A DNA stretch of 64,000 bases from Actinomadura montaniterrae (GCF_008923365.1 NZ_WBMR01000003.1:1-64000); one strand, 5' to 3'. Shown: positions 16,147 to 24,522, counted from the first letter of the stretch. Numbers and translations: made by a program. The notes: a model not told the origin generated them from the sequence alone.

Positions 16147-16959
16147 TCAGGGCAACCGGGCGCTGAGGTGGTCCGAGACCAGGCGGGCGAACTCCATCGG
16201 GTGGTCGACCATGGGCGAGTGGCCGGCGCCGGGCATTTCGATCGAGCGGGCCGCGCGGATTCCGGTGGCCAGGACAGCGGAGTGCCCGGCGCTGCGCGCA
16301 CAGTCCTCGCTGCCCCGGATCACCAGCGTGGACGCGGTGATGTCCGCGAGCCGCGGTGTGAGGTCCAGCTCGCGCGCCGCGCCGAGGACGGCCGCGAGGT
16401 ACGCCGGGTCCGTGCGTAGCACCGCTTGGACGTATGTCTCCCAGGTGTCCTCGTCCGGGCTGATCGTGAACAGCATGCGGACGGCGGCCTCGACCGCGGC
16501 GCGGTCGGCGGCGCCGTTTTCGCGGACGACCTTGATCCATCGGTCGACGACCCCGGCGAAGCCCGGCAGTGCGCCGGCCGTACTCGCTCCGGTGCCGACC
16601 AGCACGAGTCGACGCACCCGGTGCGGCACCTTCGAAGCGATGACTTGCGCGACGATGCCGCCCACGGAGTTGCCCACCACGTCCACCCGGTCCAGCCGTT
16701 CCGCATCCATCATGGCCAGGACGGCGTTGGCGAGCCCGGTCGGGCCGGCCATCGGGGACCAGTCGCCGGCGGCGGGCGAGTAGAGGTCGACGGCGTAGCA
16801 GGGGCGGTCTGCGAGGTGGCCCATCGTGGGGGCCCAGAACTGCCAGCAGCCGAACCACGGATGCAGGAGCACCACCGGGGTTCCGGCGGCGGACGGTCTG
16901 GCCACCTGGTACGACAGCGTCGTCGTCTGAAGGGATGTCACCCGAGGGTGAAGGCTCAC
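16147..16959 (-). CDS. Alpha/beta hydrolase
   Basis: A 270-residue alpha/beta hydrolase with an intact catalytic set: oxyanion loop VVLLHPWFG near 30, nucleophile Ser in VVGNSVGGIV near 95, acid Asp in IRGSEDCARS near 220 and His in MPGAGHSPMVDHP near 248. The GTG at 16959 is chosen because AAGGAG precedes it by about 9 bases; the frame stays open upstream without homology. It follows the MFS importer on the same strand, but a strong hairpin separates them. A role in hydrolysing the imported compound or a ring-cleavage product is plausible. Confidence 0.85.
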   Translation of the reverse strand: MSLHPRVTSLQTTTLSYQVARPSAAGTPVVLLHPWFGCWQFWAPTMGHLADRPCYAVDLYSPAAGDWSPMAGPTGLANAVLAMMDAERLDRVDVVGNSVGGIVAQVIASKVPHRVRRLVLVGTGASTAGALPGFAGVVDRWIKVVRENGAADRAAVEAAVRMLFTISPDEDTWETYVQAVLRTDPAYLAAVLGAARELDLTPRLADITASTLVIRGSEDCARSAGHSAVLATGIRAARSIEMPGAGHSPMVDHPMEFARLVSDHLSARLP

Positions 16960-16983
16960 GATCGGTCTCCTTGGCAGGGTAGG

Positions 16984-17028
16984 GCGGCTTCGGGGGCCGG
17001 GGTGTGGCAGGCCGGTCCCCGAAGCCGC
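16984..17028 (-). terminator. Hairpin between MFS transporter and hydrolase genes
   Basis: A long stem with arms GCGGCTTCGGGG (16984-16995) and CCCCGAAGCCGC (17017-17028), extended inward by GCCGG/CCGG pairs. It is placed immediately after the leftward MFS stop at 17034, so it probably terminates or attenuates that transcript before the hydrolase gene. Confidence 0.65.
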
Positions 17029-17033
17029 GGCCT

Positions 17034-18362
17034 TCAGTTGTCGGTGACGCTGTCGTCGACCAGGCGTGGTGCCGCGACTCGCTCCGAACCAGTGGTCGGG
17101 ATCCGCAGGAAGATGCCGGCCACCAGCGAGATCACGGCGGTGCTCGCCATGTAGGCCGCGATGGCCTCCCAGCCTCCGCTGGCCTCCAGCAGCGATGTCG
17201 CGACCGCGGGTGCGATCGCGTTGCTGGCGATGAGCCCGATGGTGAACCCGACCGACAGTCCGGTGAACCGCACCCCCGAGGGGAAGACCTGCGCGAAGTA
17301 GGCCGGTACCACCGCGTAGTTGGCGGCATAGCCGACGAACAGCAGCGCGAAGCCCAGCAGCATCAGCCCGTACTGCCGCGTGTCCAGCAGGGCGAACCAC
17401 ACGAACGGCAGCACGATGAGCGACACCAGCCCACCCAGGAACAGCGCCCGGACCCCGACGCGGTCGGCGAGTCTGCCGAACAGCGGCAGGGCGACCAGGA
17501 CGACCACGGTGGCCGGCAGGAGCACGTCGAGCATCGCGCTGCCGCCGAGCCCGAGGCCGAGCTTTCCGTAGGTCAGCGAGAACACCGTGGTCAGCGTGAA
17601 CGTGCTTCCCGAGGCGATGATGCCCAGCGCGACCAGCGACACGGTGCCCAGGTGGTTGCGCGCCACGTCGACGATCGGGAATTCGCGCACCGCGTCCCGC
17701 TGCTTCACTTCGGCGAAATCGGGGGTCTCTTCCAGTACGGTCCGTGCGATCAGCCCTATGACCACGAGAAGGGTGCTGAGAAGGAAGGGAATCCGCCAGC
17801 CCCACGACAGCAGTTGCTCGTCCGGAAGCCGCAGGGCCAGCAGGAATGCCAGGTTCGCCAGCACCAGGCCGGCGGTGGTGCCGGTGTTGACCAGAGAGCC
17901 GAAAAGGCCTCGCTTGTTGTCGGCGGAGTGTTCCACCGTCATCAGGATCGCGCCGCCGTACTCGCCGCCCACGGCGAACCCTTGGAGCAGGCGGGCGACG
18001 ACGAGCAGCACGGGGGCCGCGAGGCCGATCTGAGAGTAGGTGGGGAGCGCTCCGATCGCGATGGTCGAGACGCCCATGAGGAGGAGCGTGAAGATGAGCG
18101 TTCTTCTCCTGCCCATGCGGTCGCCGAAGTGACCGAAGACCAGCGCCCCGAGCGGGCGCGCGACATAGGCGACTCCGAAGCTGGACAGCGACAGCAGCGT
18201 GCCCGTGGTCGGGTTCGCCGAGGGAAAGAAGATCTTGGCGAAGATCAACGAGGCGCCGAGGCCGTAGCACGAGAAGTCGTAGTACTCGATCGTCGTGCCG
18301 ATCCAGCTCGCGAACACTGCCCTCGTGCGCTGATGCCGCGCAGTCCGGGTCAAGGCGGTCAT
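17034..18362 (-). CDS. MFS transporter, metabolite:H+ symporter (MHS) family
   Basis: A 442-residue membrane protein with about 12 hydrophobic segments. The N-terminus (SWIGTTIEYYDFSCYGLGAS) and the loop GHFGDRMGRRRTLIFTLLLMG are hallmarks of the MHS family that imports shikimate, proline/betaine, alpha-ketoglutarate or aromatic acids. The ATG at 18362 faces the oxygenase reductase, and two copies of the GTAC operator lie in that shared promoter. It is therefore probably the importer for the substrate of the Rieske oxygenase pathway (inference). The C-terminal cytoplasmic tail is short. Confidence 0.9.
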   Translation of the reverse strand: MTALTRTARHQRTRAVFASWIGTTIEYYDFSCYGLGASLIFAKIFFPSANPTTGTLLSLSSFGVAYVARPLGALVFGHFGDRMGRRRTLIFTLLLMGVSTIAIGALPTYSQIGLAAPVLLVVARLLQGFAVGGEYGGAILMTVEHSADNKRGLFGSLVNTGTTAGLVLANLAFLLALRLPDEQLLSWGWRIPFLLSTLLVVIGLIARTVLEETPDFAEVKQRDAVREFPIVDVARNHLGTVSLVALGIIASGSTFTLTTVFSLTYGKLGLGLGGSAMLDVLLPATVVVLVALPLFGRLADRVGVRALFLGGLVSLIVLPFVWFALLDTRQYGLMLLGFALLFVGYAANYAVVPAYFAQVFPSGVRFTGLSVGFTIGLIASNAIAPAVATSLLEASGGWEAIAAYMASTAVISLVAGIFLRIPTTGSERVAAPRLVDDSVTDN

Positions 18363-18525
18363 GGTCGTCCTCCGGGAATGCGGGGCCGAGTCGAAAGAGG
18401 AACGTCAGCGGGATCCGGAGACGCGGGCGGTCTCCGGCGGGTGCGGGCAGGCCGGCTCCGTCAGGTTCCGTCGCCGCGATGGGATGCGAATGGCTGGGAC
18501 GGTGGATGGGTCGTCCGCAAGGTTC

Positions 18526-18541
18526 GTACAAAGTACGGTAC
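18526..18541. promoter_or_regulatory. Composite GTAC operator, copy 1
   Basis: GTAC-AAA-GTAC-G-GTAC: three GTAC tetramers spaced 3 and then 1 base apart. The same architecture recurs at 18621 (inverted) and 22588. This copy lies between the divergent MFS and reductase genes. The inner pair forms an AGTAC-G-GTACG near-palindrome of the size TetR dimers recognise. The likely regulator is the TetR protein encoded at 21769-22512. Confidence 0.7.
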
Positions 18542-18620
18542 GTCTCAATAGCCCGTCAAGGGGGTGAATCGCGTCGATGGAGGCAGCCGCTCGGGGCTTC
18601 CCAACCGGCGTCCGTAATTA

Positions 18621-18636
18621 GTACCGTACTAAGTAT
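18621..18636. promoter_or_regulatory. Composite GTAC operator, copy 2 (overlaps start codon)
   Basis: GTAC-C-GTAC-TAA-GTAT in the orientation opposite to copy 1. The core TTAGTAC-C-GTACTAA at 18618-18632 is a perfect 7-bp inverted repeat. It runs into the ATG of the reductase gene at 18635, so a bound repressor would cover the translation start and probably the transcription start too. Confidence 0.7.
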
Positions 18637-19579
18637 GAGCAAGAGTGAGACCGACGTCCTGAAGCTCGAGACCGCCGCCCTGCGGCGGGAATCCGACTCC
18701 GTGCTCTCCGTGGAGCTCACCGATCCCGAGCGGCGCCTGCTGCCCGCCTGGCAGCCCGGCGCACACATCGACCTCGGCCTGCCGGGCGTCGTCCGCCAGT
18801 ACTCCCTCGTCGGTGACCCGGCACAGCGGCGCTGCTACCGGATCGCCGTACTGCGGGAGCCCGCCTCCTCGGGAGGGTCCCGCTACGTACACGAGGTGCT
18901 GCGTCCCGGCGAGCTCATCGAGGTCGGCGGGCCGCGCAACCACTTCCCGCTCGTAGACGCCGACCGCTACATCCTGATCGCCGGCGGGATCGGCATCACG
19001 CCGCTGCTGCCGATGGTCCGCGCACTCGAGGAACGGGGTGCGGAGTGGCGGCTGCTGTACGGCGGACGGTCTCGCCGGTCGATGGCGTTCCTGGATGAGC
19101 TGGCGGCCTATGGCGAGAAGGTGGACGTACGACCGTTCGACGAATTCGGCCACCTCGACCTGGAGGCGGCCCTGCGCGAGCCGGCCGACGGGACGGCCGT
19201 CTACTGTTGCGGCCCGGAACCGCTGATCGCGGCTGCCGAGCATCAGTGCGCGGCCTGGCCGGCCGGCACCCTGCACGTGGAACGGTTCGCCGCCCGAGCC
19301 CGCGACGACGCCCCCGAAGCGATGGCGTTCGAGCTGGTCCTCGGCCGATCCGGGCGCCGGGTCACGGTGCCCGCGGACTGCTCGGCGCTCGACGCGCTGG
19401 AGGCGGCCGGGATCGCGGTGCCGAACGCCTGCCGCGACGGGATCTGCGGCAGCTGCACCACGGGGGTGCTGTCCGGTGTACCGCTGCACCTGGACTCGCT
19501 GACCGAGCCGGACACGGTCGACGTCATGCTGCCGTGCGTCTCGAGGGCGCGGACGGCGGAGCTCGTCCTCGACCTGTGA
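18635..19579 (+). CDS. Oxygenase reductase, phthalate dioxygenase reductase/VanB type
   Basis: A 314-residue iron-sulfur flavoprotein in the order FMN-NAD-[2Fe-2S]. RQYSLVGDP near 50 binds flavin, ILIAGGIGITPLLPMVRAL near 110 binds NAD(P)H, and the C-terminal plant-type ferredoxin domain has ACRDGICGSCTTG plus a late Cys (MLPCVSRA). Such proteins pass electrons straight to Rieske oxygenases without a separate ferredoxin, so it is the natural partner for the oxygenase at 24591. No Shine-Dalgarno is visible before the ATG and the operator abuts it, suggesting a leaderless message (inference). Upstream in-frame sequence lacks homology. Confidence 0.9.
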   Translation: MSKSETDVLKLETAALRRESDSVLSVELTDPERRLLPAWQPGAHIDLGLPGVVRQYSLVGDPAQRRCYRIAVLREPASSGGSRYVHEVLRPGELIEVGGPRNHFPLVDADRYILIAGGIGITPLLPMVRALEERGAEWRLLYGGRSRRSMAFLDELAAYGEKVDVRPFDEFGHLDLEAALREPADGTAVYCCGPEPLIAAAEHQCAAWPAGTLHVERFAARARDDAPEAMAFELVLGRSGRRVTVPADCSALDALEAAGIAVPNACRDGICGSCTTGVLSGVPLHLDSLTEPDTVDVMLPCVSRARTAELVLDL

Positions 19580-19660
19580 GGAGCCCGGATCCTACGGACG
19601 GCGAGTAACACGCCGTCTCCTTGCTCGTCCCCGCCCGCAAGCGCTGATTGGAGTTCCCAC

Positions 19661-20479
19661 ATGCGTCACGGCTTCGCCGACACCCGGTACGGCCAAGTCC
19701 ACTACGTGGAGCAGGGGTCGGGCCATCCCGTCGTCCTTCTGCACCAGACTCCCCGGTCGAGCGATGAGTACCGCGACGTGCTGCCGCTCCTGGGGCGCGG
19801 CTTCCGCGCGATCGCCATGGACACGGTCGGCTTCGGCCTCTCCGCCCGTCCCGACGAGCCGTGGAGCATCGAACTGTTCGCGGACGCGGTGCTCGACCTC
19901 TGCCATGACCTCGGGCTCGGTCGCTTCTCGCTCGCCGGTCACCACACTGGGGGTGTCATCGCGGTGGAGGTCGCCGCCCGCACCGGGGAGCGTCTCGCCG
20001 GCCTCGTCCTGTCGGGCACTCCCTACGTCGATGCCGAGCGGCGCCGCACCGTCTGGCGGCGGCCCCCGATCGACCACGTCGACGTCCAGGCGGACGGCAC
20101 TCACCTGCTGGAGCACTGGCGCAAGCGCCTCCCCCACTACCCGGCCGATCGGCCCGACCTGATGAATCGGCTGGTCCGCGACGCGCTCGGGGTCATCGAC
20201 CGGGTCGAGGAAGGGCACCTCGCGGTGAACCGCTACCGGATGGAGGACCGGATCCCGCTCGTCCGGACGCCGACGCTGGCGATCTGCGGCGAGCTGGACG
20301 GCTACTCGCTGCCGGACCTGCCGAGGATCGCCGCGGCGATCCCCGGAGCGCGCGCCTCGGTGCTACCGGGCGCCGGCGTCGTGCTGGTGGACCACCGGCC
20401 CGACCTGTTCGCCGAGGTCGTCGGCGAGTTCCTGACCGAGTGCCTCTCGTCGGGAGGGCAGCCGACCCGGTTGCCGTGA
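19661..20479 (+). CDS. Alpha/beta-hydrolase-fold protein with atypical nucleophile elbow
   Basis: A 272-residue alpha/beta-hydrolase fold protein: PVVLLHQTPRSSDEY at 24-38 and TVGFGLSARPDEPWSIE near 60 follow the family. At the nucleophile elbow the expected G-x-S-x-G reads GHHTG (in LAGHHTGGVIA near 105), so His replaces Ser. The usual GAGH near the C-terminus reads GAGVVLVDHRP, with the His displaced. It may therefore be a non-classical lyase or isomerase rather than an esterase (inference). It lies 81 bases after the reductase, probably in the same transcript. The acid Asp in CGELDGYS is retained. Confidence 0.8.
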   Translation: MRHGFADTRYGQVHYVEQGSGHPVVLLHQTPRSSDEYRDVLPLLGRGFRAIAMDTVGFGLSARPDEPWSIELFADAVLDLCHDLGLGRFSLAGHHTGGVIAVEVAARTGERLAGLVLSGTPYVDAERRRTVWRRPPIDHVDVQADGTHLLEHWRKRLPHYPADRPDLMNRLVRDALGVIDRVEEGHLAVNRYRMEDRIPLVRTPTLAICGELDGYSLPDLPRIAAAIPGARASVLPGAGVVLVDHRPDLFAEVVGEFLTECLSSGGQPTRLP

Positions 20480-20488
20480 TCCGGCGAT

Positions 20489-20530
20489 CCCGCCGGGGCT
20501 TCTGAGCACCGCTTCAGAAGCCCCGGCGGG
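20489..20530. terminator. Bidirectional terminator, 17-bp stem
   Basis: Perfect 17-bp arms, CCCGCCGGGGCTTCTGA at 20489-20505 and its complement at 20514-20530, with an 8-nt loop. It is placed between the convergent hydrolase and extradiol dioxygenase genes and is one of the strongest hairpins in the window. Confidence 0.85.
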
Positions 20531-20548
20531 TCCGTGGCCGTGCATGGT

Positions 20549-21493
20549 TCAGGATGCGTGCTCCGGTTCGATCACCGCGACGCCCATCCCGGTGAGCCAC
20601 TCGGGGATCGCCTCGTAGGCCAGCTTCCGGCCAGGGGCGAAGCCGAGCGCGGCCGCCATTATCAGCCAGGTGCGCAGCTCCTGCCCGCCGTTGCCCGCCA
20701 GTCGCTCCAGTTCCGCGGTGGAGATGTCGGCATAGCCGGCGAGCTGCCCGCGCTCCAGTGCGGCCAGGAACTCCTCGTCGAACTCCGTGTAGATGTGCGG
20801 CCGTGCGGCGGTGATGATCTGCCGCCGATGAGAGTCGTAGCGCTGCCAGTCCGTGCGGCCGTTCAGCCAGGCCTCGACCAGGAACTCTTCGTCCGCGCCG
20901 TCGGGCGCTCGCCAGTCCGACGGCCAGGGCAGCCGGTGGGACAGCCCGCCGGAGGCGATCACCGCCACCCGCCGGTCGCCGGGGTCGGCGGCGATCGCGG
21001 CGGCCAGGTTCCGGCCCAGCGCGACGCAGCGGTCGATCCGGGGCAGGGGGGCCGCGAACACGTTCACCACGAGCGGCACCACGGGAACGTCGAGACCGCG
21101 CAGCACGTACTGGATGGCGTGCGACTGGCCGTGATCGATCTGCAGCCGGGCGGAGACGGCCACCTCGGTACCCGCGTCCACCAGCCATTGCGCCAGACCT
21201 TGGGCGAATTCCGGGTCGGTCGGCTGTGCCCCCTTCGGAGTGCCCGCCTCACCGGAGGCGATGACCTCGCCGACCCCAAGAGTGAACGACGGGATCATAT
21301 CCAGCCAAAAGCCGCGGAAGTGGTTCGATCCGATGATCACCACCACGTCAGGCCGGGCCGCGGCCAGCGTGTCGCGCGCCGCCGCCAGGGCGTCGCGGAA
21401 CCGCTCCGCCCTGTCGAGATGGACCACGCTGTCCCAGTGGGTGTTCATCAGCGTGCTGTGCGAAGCGCCCACCCCGAGCACGATCCGGGCCAT
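20549..21493 (-). CDS. Class III extradiol ring-cleavage dioxygenase (LigB-type)
   Basis: A 314-residue protein of the LigB superfamily. It begins MARIVLGVGASHSTLMNTHW, whose His is one of the Fe(II) ligands, followed by VVVIIGSNHFRGFWLDMIPS with the second His and VAVIASGGLSHRLPW in the active-site wall. A helical C-terminal part resembles the small LigA-like domain. MhpB- and DesB-type enzymes of this class open catechol or gallate rings at the meta position. The ATG at 21493 has GGAGG 6 bases upstream, and the extra frame to 21628 is not conserved. No GTAC operator precedes it, so it may be regulated separately from the Rieske operon. Confidence 0.88.
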   Translation of the reverse strand: MARIVLGVGASHSTLMNTHWDSVVHLDRAERFRDALAAARDTLAAARPDVVVIIGSNHFRGFWLDMIPSFTLGVGEVIASGEAGTPKGAQPTDPEFAQGLAQWLVDAGTEVAVSARLQIDHGQSHAIQYVLRGLDVPVVPLVVNVFAAPLPRIDRCVALGRNLAAAIAADPGDRRVAVIASGGLSHRLPWPSDWRAPDGADEEFLVEAWLNGRTDWQRYDSHRRQIITAARPHIYTEFDEEFLAALERGQLAGYADISTAELERLAGNGGQELRTWLIMAAALGFAPGRKLAYEAIPEWLTGMGVAVIEPEHAS

Positions 21494-21768
21494 CAGCGCA
21501 CCTCCGGAACCATGCCGAGCCGGTGCGTCAGAGCAATTCTCAAAACATTCACGACGAGCTCCATTCGGCAAGCTGAAATCTCTGCTCATCCATTCAGGGC
21601 GCGTGCGAGCAGGAACGCCGCAGCGCACTGCTGAAGGCGTTCAATCCGGTCAGCCTGACTGAATCAGGTCATGATTACGGTTCCGCCCGGCCCTCAATCA
21701 GGGTGACTGCACTCTTCTCGAGCGCGGGTCGGCGGCCGTACGGCTATGACCTCGCGTGCCTCGCGCCC

Positions 21769-22512
21769 TTAATTTCTTGATTCCGCGTGCTGCAGTTCCT
21801 GCAGGACGCTGGCGATCAGCGCCTCGACCCCGTAGTTGAAAAGCCGGGCACTGGGGATATCGACGATCTCCTCGGCCAGCTCGACGACCAGCGGAAATTC
21901 GGTCTTCGGCAGGCCCGCGTACAGGTGTTGCCGCTGGCGCCGCATCTCCTGTGCCTCCGCACCGGCCTCGCTGAGCCCCCAAGGACGTGGTGCCTGGTAG
22001 CTACTGAATCCGATGGCGAACGTGATGAGGAAGCCGTAGCACTTCACCGCCAGCGGGCCGGGGATTCCGGCGTCGACGAGGCGGCGCAGCGGGATCTCCA
22101 TTGACCCGTGCAGGGCTCCCTGGCTGTCCGTCTGCCGGGCCGCGAACAGCCGGGCGATGCTCGGATGCTCCTGCATCGTCGAAAGCAAGGCGGATGCCAG
22201 GCTCCGGATGGCCGCCGCCGGACCGGCGTCCGGGCTTTCTTCGAACTTCATCCGGCCGAGCGCATGGTCCGCCATTCCGTCAAGGATCGTGTCCTTGTTC
22301 CGGAAGTAGGTGTAAAGCGACATGGGGCCGACCCCCAGCTCCGCGGCGATCCGGCGGATCGTGATCTTGTTGGGGTCGCCCTCGGCGTCTGCCAGACGGA
22401 GCGCCGTCGTCACGATCAGTTCGGGCGTCAGAGTCGCGCCTGTGGACTGCTCGCGTTTCACCACGGCCTCTTCCCATCTCCGGTCTCGGCCACTCCGGCT
22501 GAGGGCCATCAT
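21769..22512 (-). CDS. TetR-family regulator, candidate repressor of the GTAC regulon
   Basis: A 247-residue regulator with a TetR helix-turn-helix at about 40-85 (ITIRRIAAELGVGPMSLYTY) and a C-terminal region like the TetR_C_1 class of tetracycline-type repressors. The ATG at 22512 is preceded by AGGAGG at 9 bases; GTG codons at 22464/22461 are alternative starts. It is divergent from the luciferase-like gene, and one GTAC operator (22588-22603) lies in the gap. Matching operators at the MFS/reductase promoter suggest it controls all three units (inference). The ligand is unknown, presumably the aromatic substrate. Confidence 0.87.
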   Translation of the reverse strand: MMALSRSGRDRRWEEAVVKREQSTGATLTPELIVTTALRLADAEGDPNKITIRRIAAELGVGPMSLYTYFRNKDTILDGMADHALGRMKFEESPDAGPAAAIRSLASALLSTMQEHPSIARLFAARQTDSQGALHGSMEIPLRRLVDAGIPGPLAVKCYGFLITFAIGFSSYQAPRPWGLSEAGAEAQEMRRQRQHLYAGLPKTEFPLVVELAEEIVDIPSARLFNYGVEALIASVLQELQHAESRN

Positions 22513-22587
22513 TCCCGACTGCCTCCTGGTCGCCTAACAACCTACTGGACCGCGTACCACGAGATCGGCCCCTCGACAGCCTTGCCC

Positions 22588-22603
22588 GTACAATGTACCG
22601 TAC
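22588..22603. promoter_or_regulatory. Composite GTAC operator, copy 3
   Basis: GTAC-AAT-GTAC-C-GTAC, the same spacing as copy 1. It contains two overlapping perfect palindromes, GTACA-A-TGTAC and TGTAC-C-GTACA. It lies between the TetR gene and the luciferase-like/SDR/Rieske operon, 76 bases from the TetR ATG, as expected for an autoregulated repressor. Confidence 0.72.
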
Positions 22604-22732
22604 AAGCGTTGGCGCACAACACGGTAGTGCCACCGGCGTTGCAGGACGGGGTGTGACGGCCCAGGACGTCTGCCCAGACCCGTCCCTGGCACGACCCTCT
22701 CCCTGCCACTTCTCCGAAGAGGGGACCCTTTC

Positions 22733-23752
22733 GTGGACAAAGACCGACCGCTTATCGGGATCCGGATCCCGCCCTGCGCACCCGCGCCCGAACTGGCCGC
22801 CGCCGCCCAGAGAGCGGAGCGGGCCGGATTCGGGGCCGCCTGGTTCCCCGACAGCCAGCTTCTCTGGCGTGATGTGTGGGTGACGCTCGCCGCCGCCGCC
22901 GGCGCCACGACCGGGATCCAGCTAGGAGCCGCCGTCACCAACTTCGAGACCCGGCACCCCTCCGTCACCGCCTCGGCCATCCGGACGCTCCAGGAGATGG
23001 CTCCCGGCAGGCTCGCGGTGGGGGTCGGTGCCGGAAGCAGCTCGATCAAGCACATCGGCACCCCGCCCACCCGCCGTTCGCACCTGCGGACGGGGTTCGA
23101 CGCCCTGCGAACGCTGCTCGCGGGAGACGCCTACGACTTCGGCAGCGGCGCGGGCAGGCTCCGTGATGCCGTCGGCGCGCCGCCGCTGTACATGGCGGCG
23201 AGCGGGCCCCGGAACCTCGAGTTCGCGGGCGAGGTCGCCGACGGCGTCATGGTGCTGAGCGGAATTTCGGAGAAGCTGCTGACCGCCGCCATCGGGCGGG
23301 TGCGGACCGGCGCGCGCCGGGCCGGCCGCGACCCGGACGCCGTGCGGATCATCGTCGCGGCCTTCGCGCACGTGACCCACGACATCCGGCGCGACTGCGG
23401 GATCGTCAAGCCGCTCTGCGCCGACCTCGTCCTTCGCGGGGCGGGCCAGGCGCTGGCCGAGGAAGGCATCGACGTGACCGGTCGCCCCCGCGAGGACCCG
23501 CGGGTCTACCCCGACTATCGCCACGCCGAGAACTGGGACGACGCGATCCAGGTCGCCGGCGAGGTCATCGACGACGACGCCGCCGTGCGGTTCGCCGAGC
23601 GGTTCTGCGTCGTCGGCGACGGCGCGCAGATCCGCAGGCGGATCGCCGAGATCACGGAGTTCGGCGCGGACGAGATCTACGTACAGGGGGTCGGCAGTTA
23701 CGACCTCCCTCTCCAGCTCATCGACGACTTCGGAAGGGAAGTTCTGGCATGA
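22733..23752 (+). CDS. LLM-class (F420-type) oxidoreductase
   Basis: A 339-residue luciferase-like TIM-barrel protein of the methylene-H4MPT-reductase/F420 subgroup. Visible motifs are GIRIPPCAPAPELAAAAQRA at the start, GFGAAWFPDSQLLWRDVW near 40 and LAVGVGAGSSSIKHIGTPPT near 98, with a conserved end DLPLQLIDDFGREVLA. Such enzymes use reduced F420 or FMN for hydride transfer or monooxygenation. GTG start with GAAGAGGGG upstream. It is the first gene of an operon with an SDR (ATGA overlap), the Rieske oxygenase and others. It is also the template by which the 57-codon remnant at 4458 can be recognised as a deleted paralogue. Confidence 0.88.
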   Translation: MDKDRPLIGIRIPPCAPAPELAAAAQRAERAGFGAAWFPDSQLLWRDVWVTLAAAAGATTGIQLGAAVTNFETRHPSVTASAIRTLQEMAPGRLAVGVGAGSSSIKHIGTPPTRRSHLRTGFDALRTLLAGDAYDFGSGAGRLRDAVGAPPLYMAASGPRNLEFAGEVADGVMVLSGISEKLLTAAIGRVRTGARRAGRDPDAVRIIVAAFAHVTHDIRRDCGIVKPLCADLVLRGAGQALAEEGIDVTGRPREDPRVYPDYRHAENWDDAIQVAGEVIDDDAAVRFAERFCVVGDGAQIRRRIAEITEFGADEIYVQGVGSYDLPLQLIDDFGREVLA

Positions 23753-24522
23753 CCGGCGACACGACGGCGACGGAACCGCGCACCGCGGTGGTGACCGGAG
23801 GGACCAGCGGGATCGGCCGGGCGGTCGCGGAGGCCCTCGCCGCCGCGGGCGTCCGGGTGGCGGTCGCGGCTCGCGGCGCGGAGCAATGCGAGAAGACCGC
23901 AGAGTCTCTGCGGGCGAGAGGTGGACAGGCCCTGGGCGTTCCCACCGACGTGGCCGACTCCGCGGCCGTCGCACGGCTCGTTGAGACCACCGAGGCGGAG
24001 CTGGGCCCCGTCGACATCCTGGTGGCCAGCGCGGGCACCCTCGTCAAAGGGCCGCTCGCGGAGATGACCGACGAGCTCATCGAGCGAGCGTTCCGCGTCA
24101 ACACCTTCGGCGCCGTCTATGCCTGCCGCGAAGTCGTCCCGAGGATGCGAGCGAGGGGTACCGGGCGGATCGTCACCGTCTCCTCGGTGCTCGGCTCGGT
24201 CGGGATCACCCATCGTTCGGTCTACTCCGCGACCAAGGGAGCGCTCGCACAGTTCACGCGGAGCCTGGCCGGCGAGCTCGCGGGCACCGGCATCACCGTC
24301 AACAGCGTCGCGCCGGGCCCCATCGCCAAGGACGCGCCGATGCCTCCGCCCGACCCGGCGGTCGACCCGGCCCCGAGCCGGATGATCGACCAGGAAACGC
24401 TCGTCGGCCGCTGGGGCACGCCCGCCGACGTCGCCCGAGTGGTGATGACCCTCGTCGACGACCCCACCGGCTTCCTCACCGGCGCCGTCTGGCCCGTTGA
24501 CGGCGGCTACACCGCTCACTAG
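23749..24522 (+). CDS. SDR-family oxidoreductase
   Basis: A 257-residue short-chain dehydrogenase with TGGTSGIG at 16-23, Asn118, a Ser at 145/146, Tyr159 and Lys163 (YSATK) and the tail PVDGGYTAH. The ATG lies within the stop of the luciferase-like gene, so the two are translated together. It is a close relative of the SDR at 196-948; both end in DGGY-x-AH. Within the Rieske operon it could dehydrogenate a cis-dihydrodiol or the alcohol formed by oxygenation (inference). Confidence 0.88.
   Translation: MTGDTTATEPRTAVVTGGTSGIGRAVAEALAAAGVRVAVAARGAEQCEKTAESLRARGGQALGVPTDVADSAAVARLVETTEAELGPVDILVASAGTLVKGPLAEMTDELIERAFRVNTFGAVYACREVVPRMRARGTGRIVTVSSVLGSVGITHRSVYSATKGALAQFTRSLAGELAGTGITVNSVAPGPIAKDAPMPPPDPAVDPAPSRMIDQETLVGRWGTPADVARVVMTLVDDPTGFLTGAVWPVDGGYTAH

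Noticed and set aside
16426..18551. Long rightward frames across the hydrolase and MFS genes
   Set aside because: Composition rich in Gln/Arg/Gly, no homology; the MFS membrane helices are read leftward.
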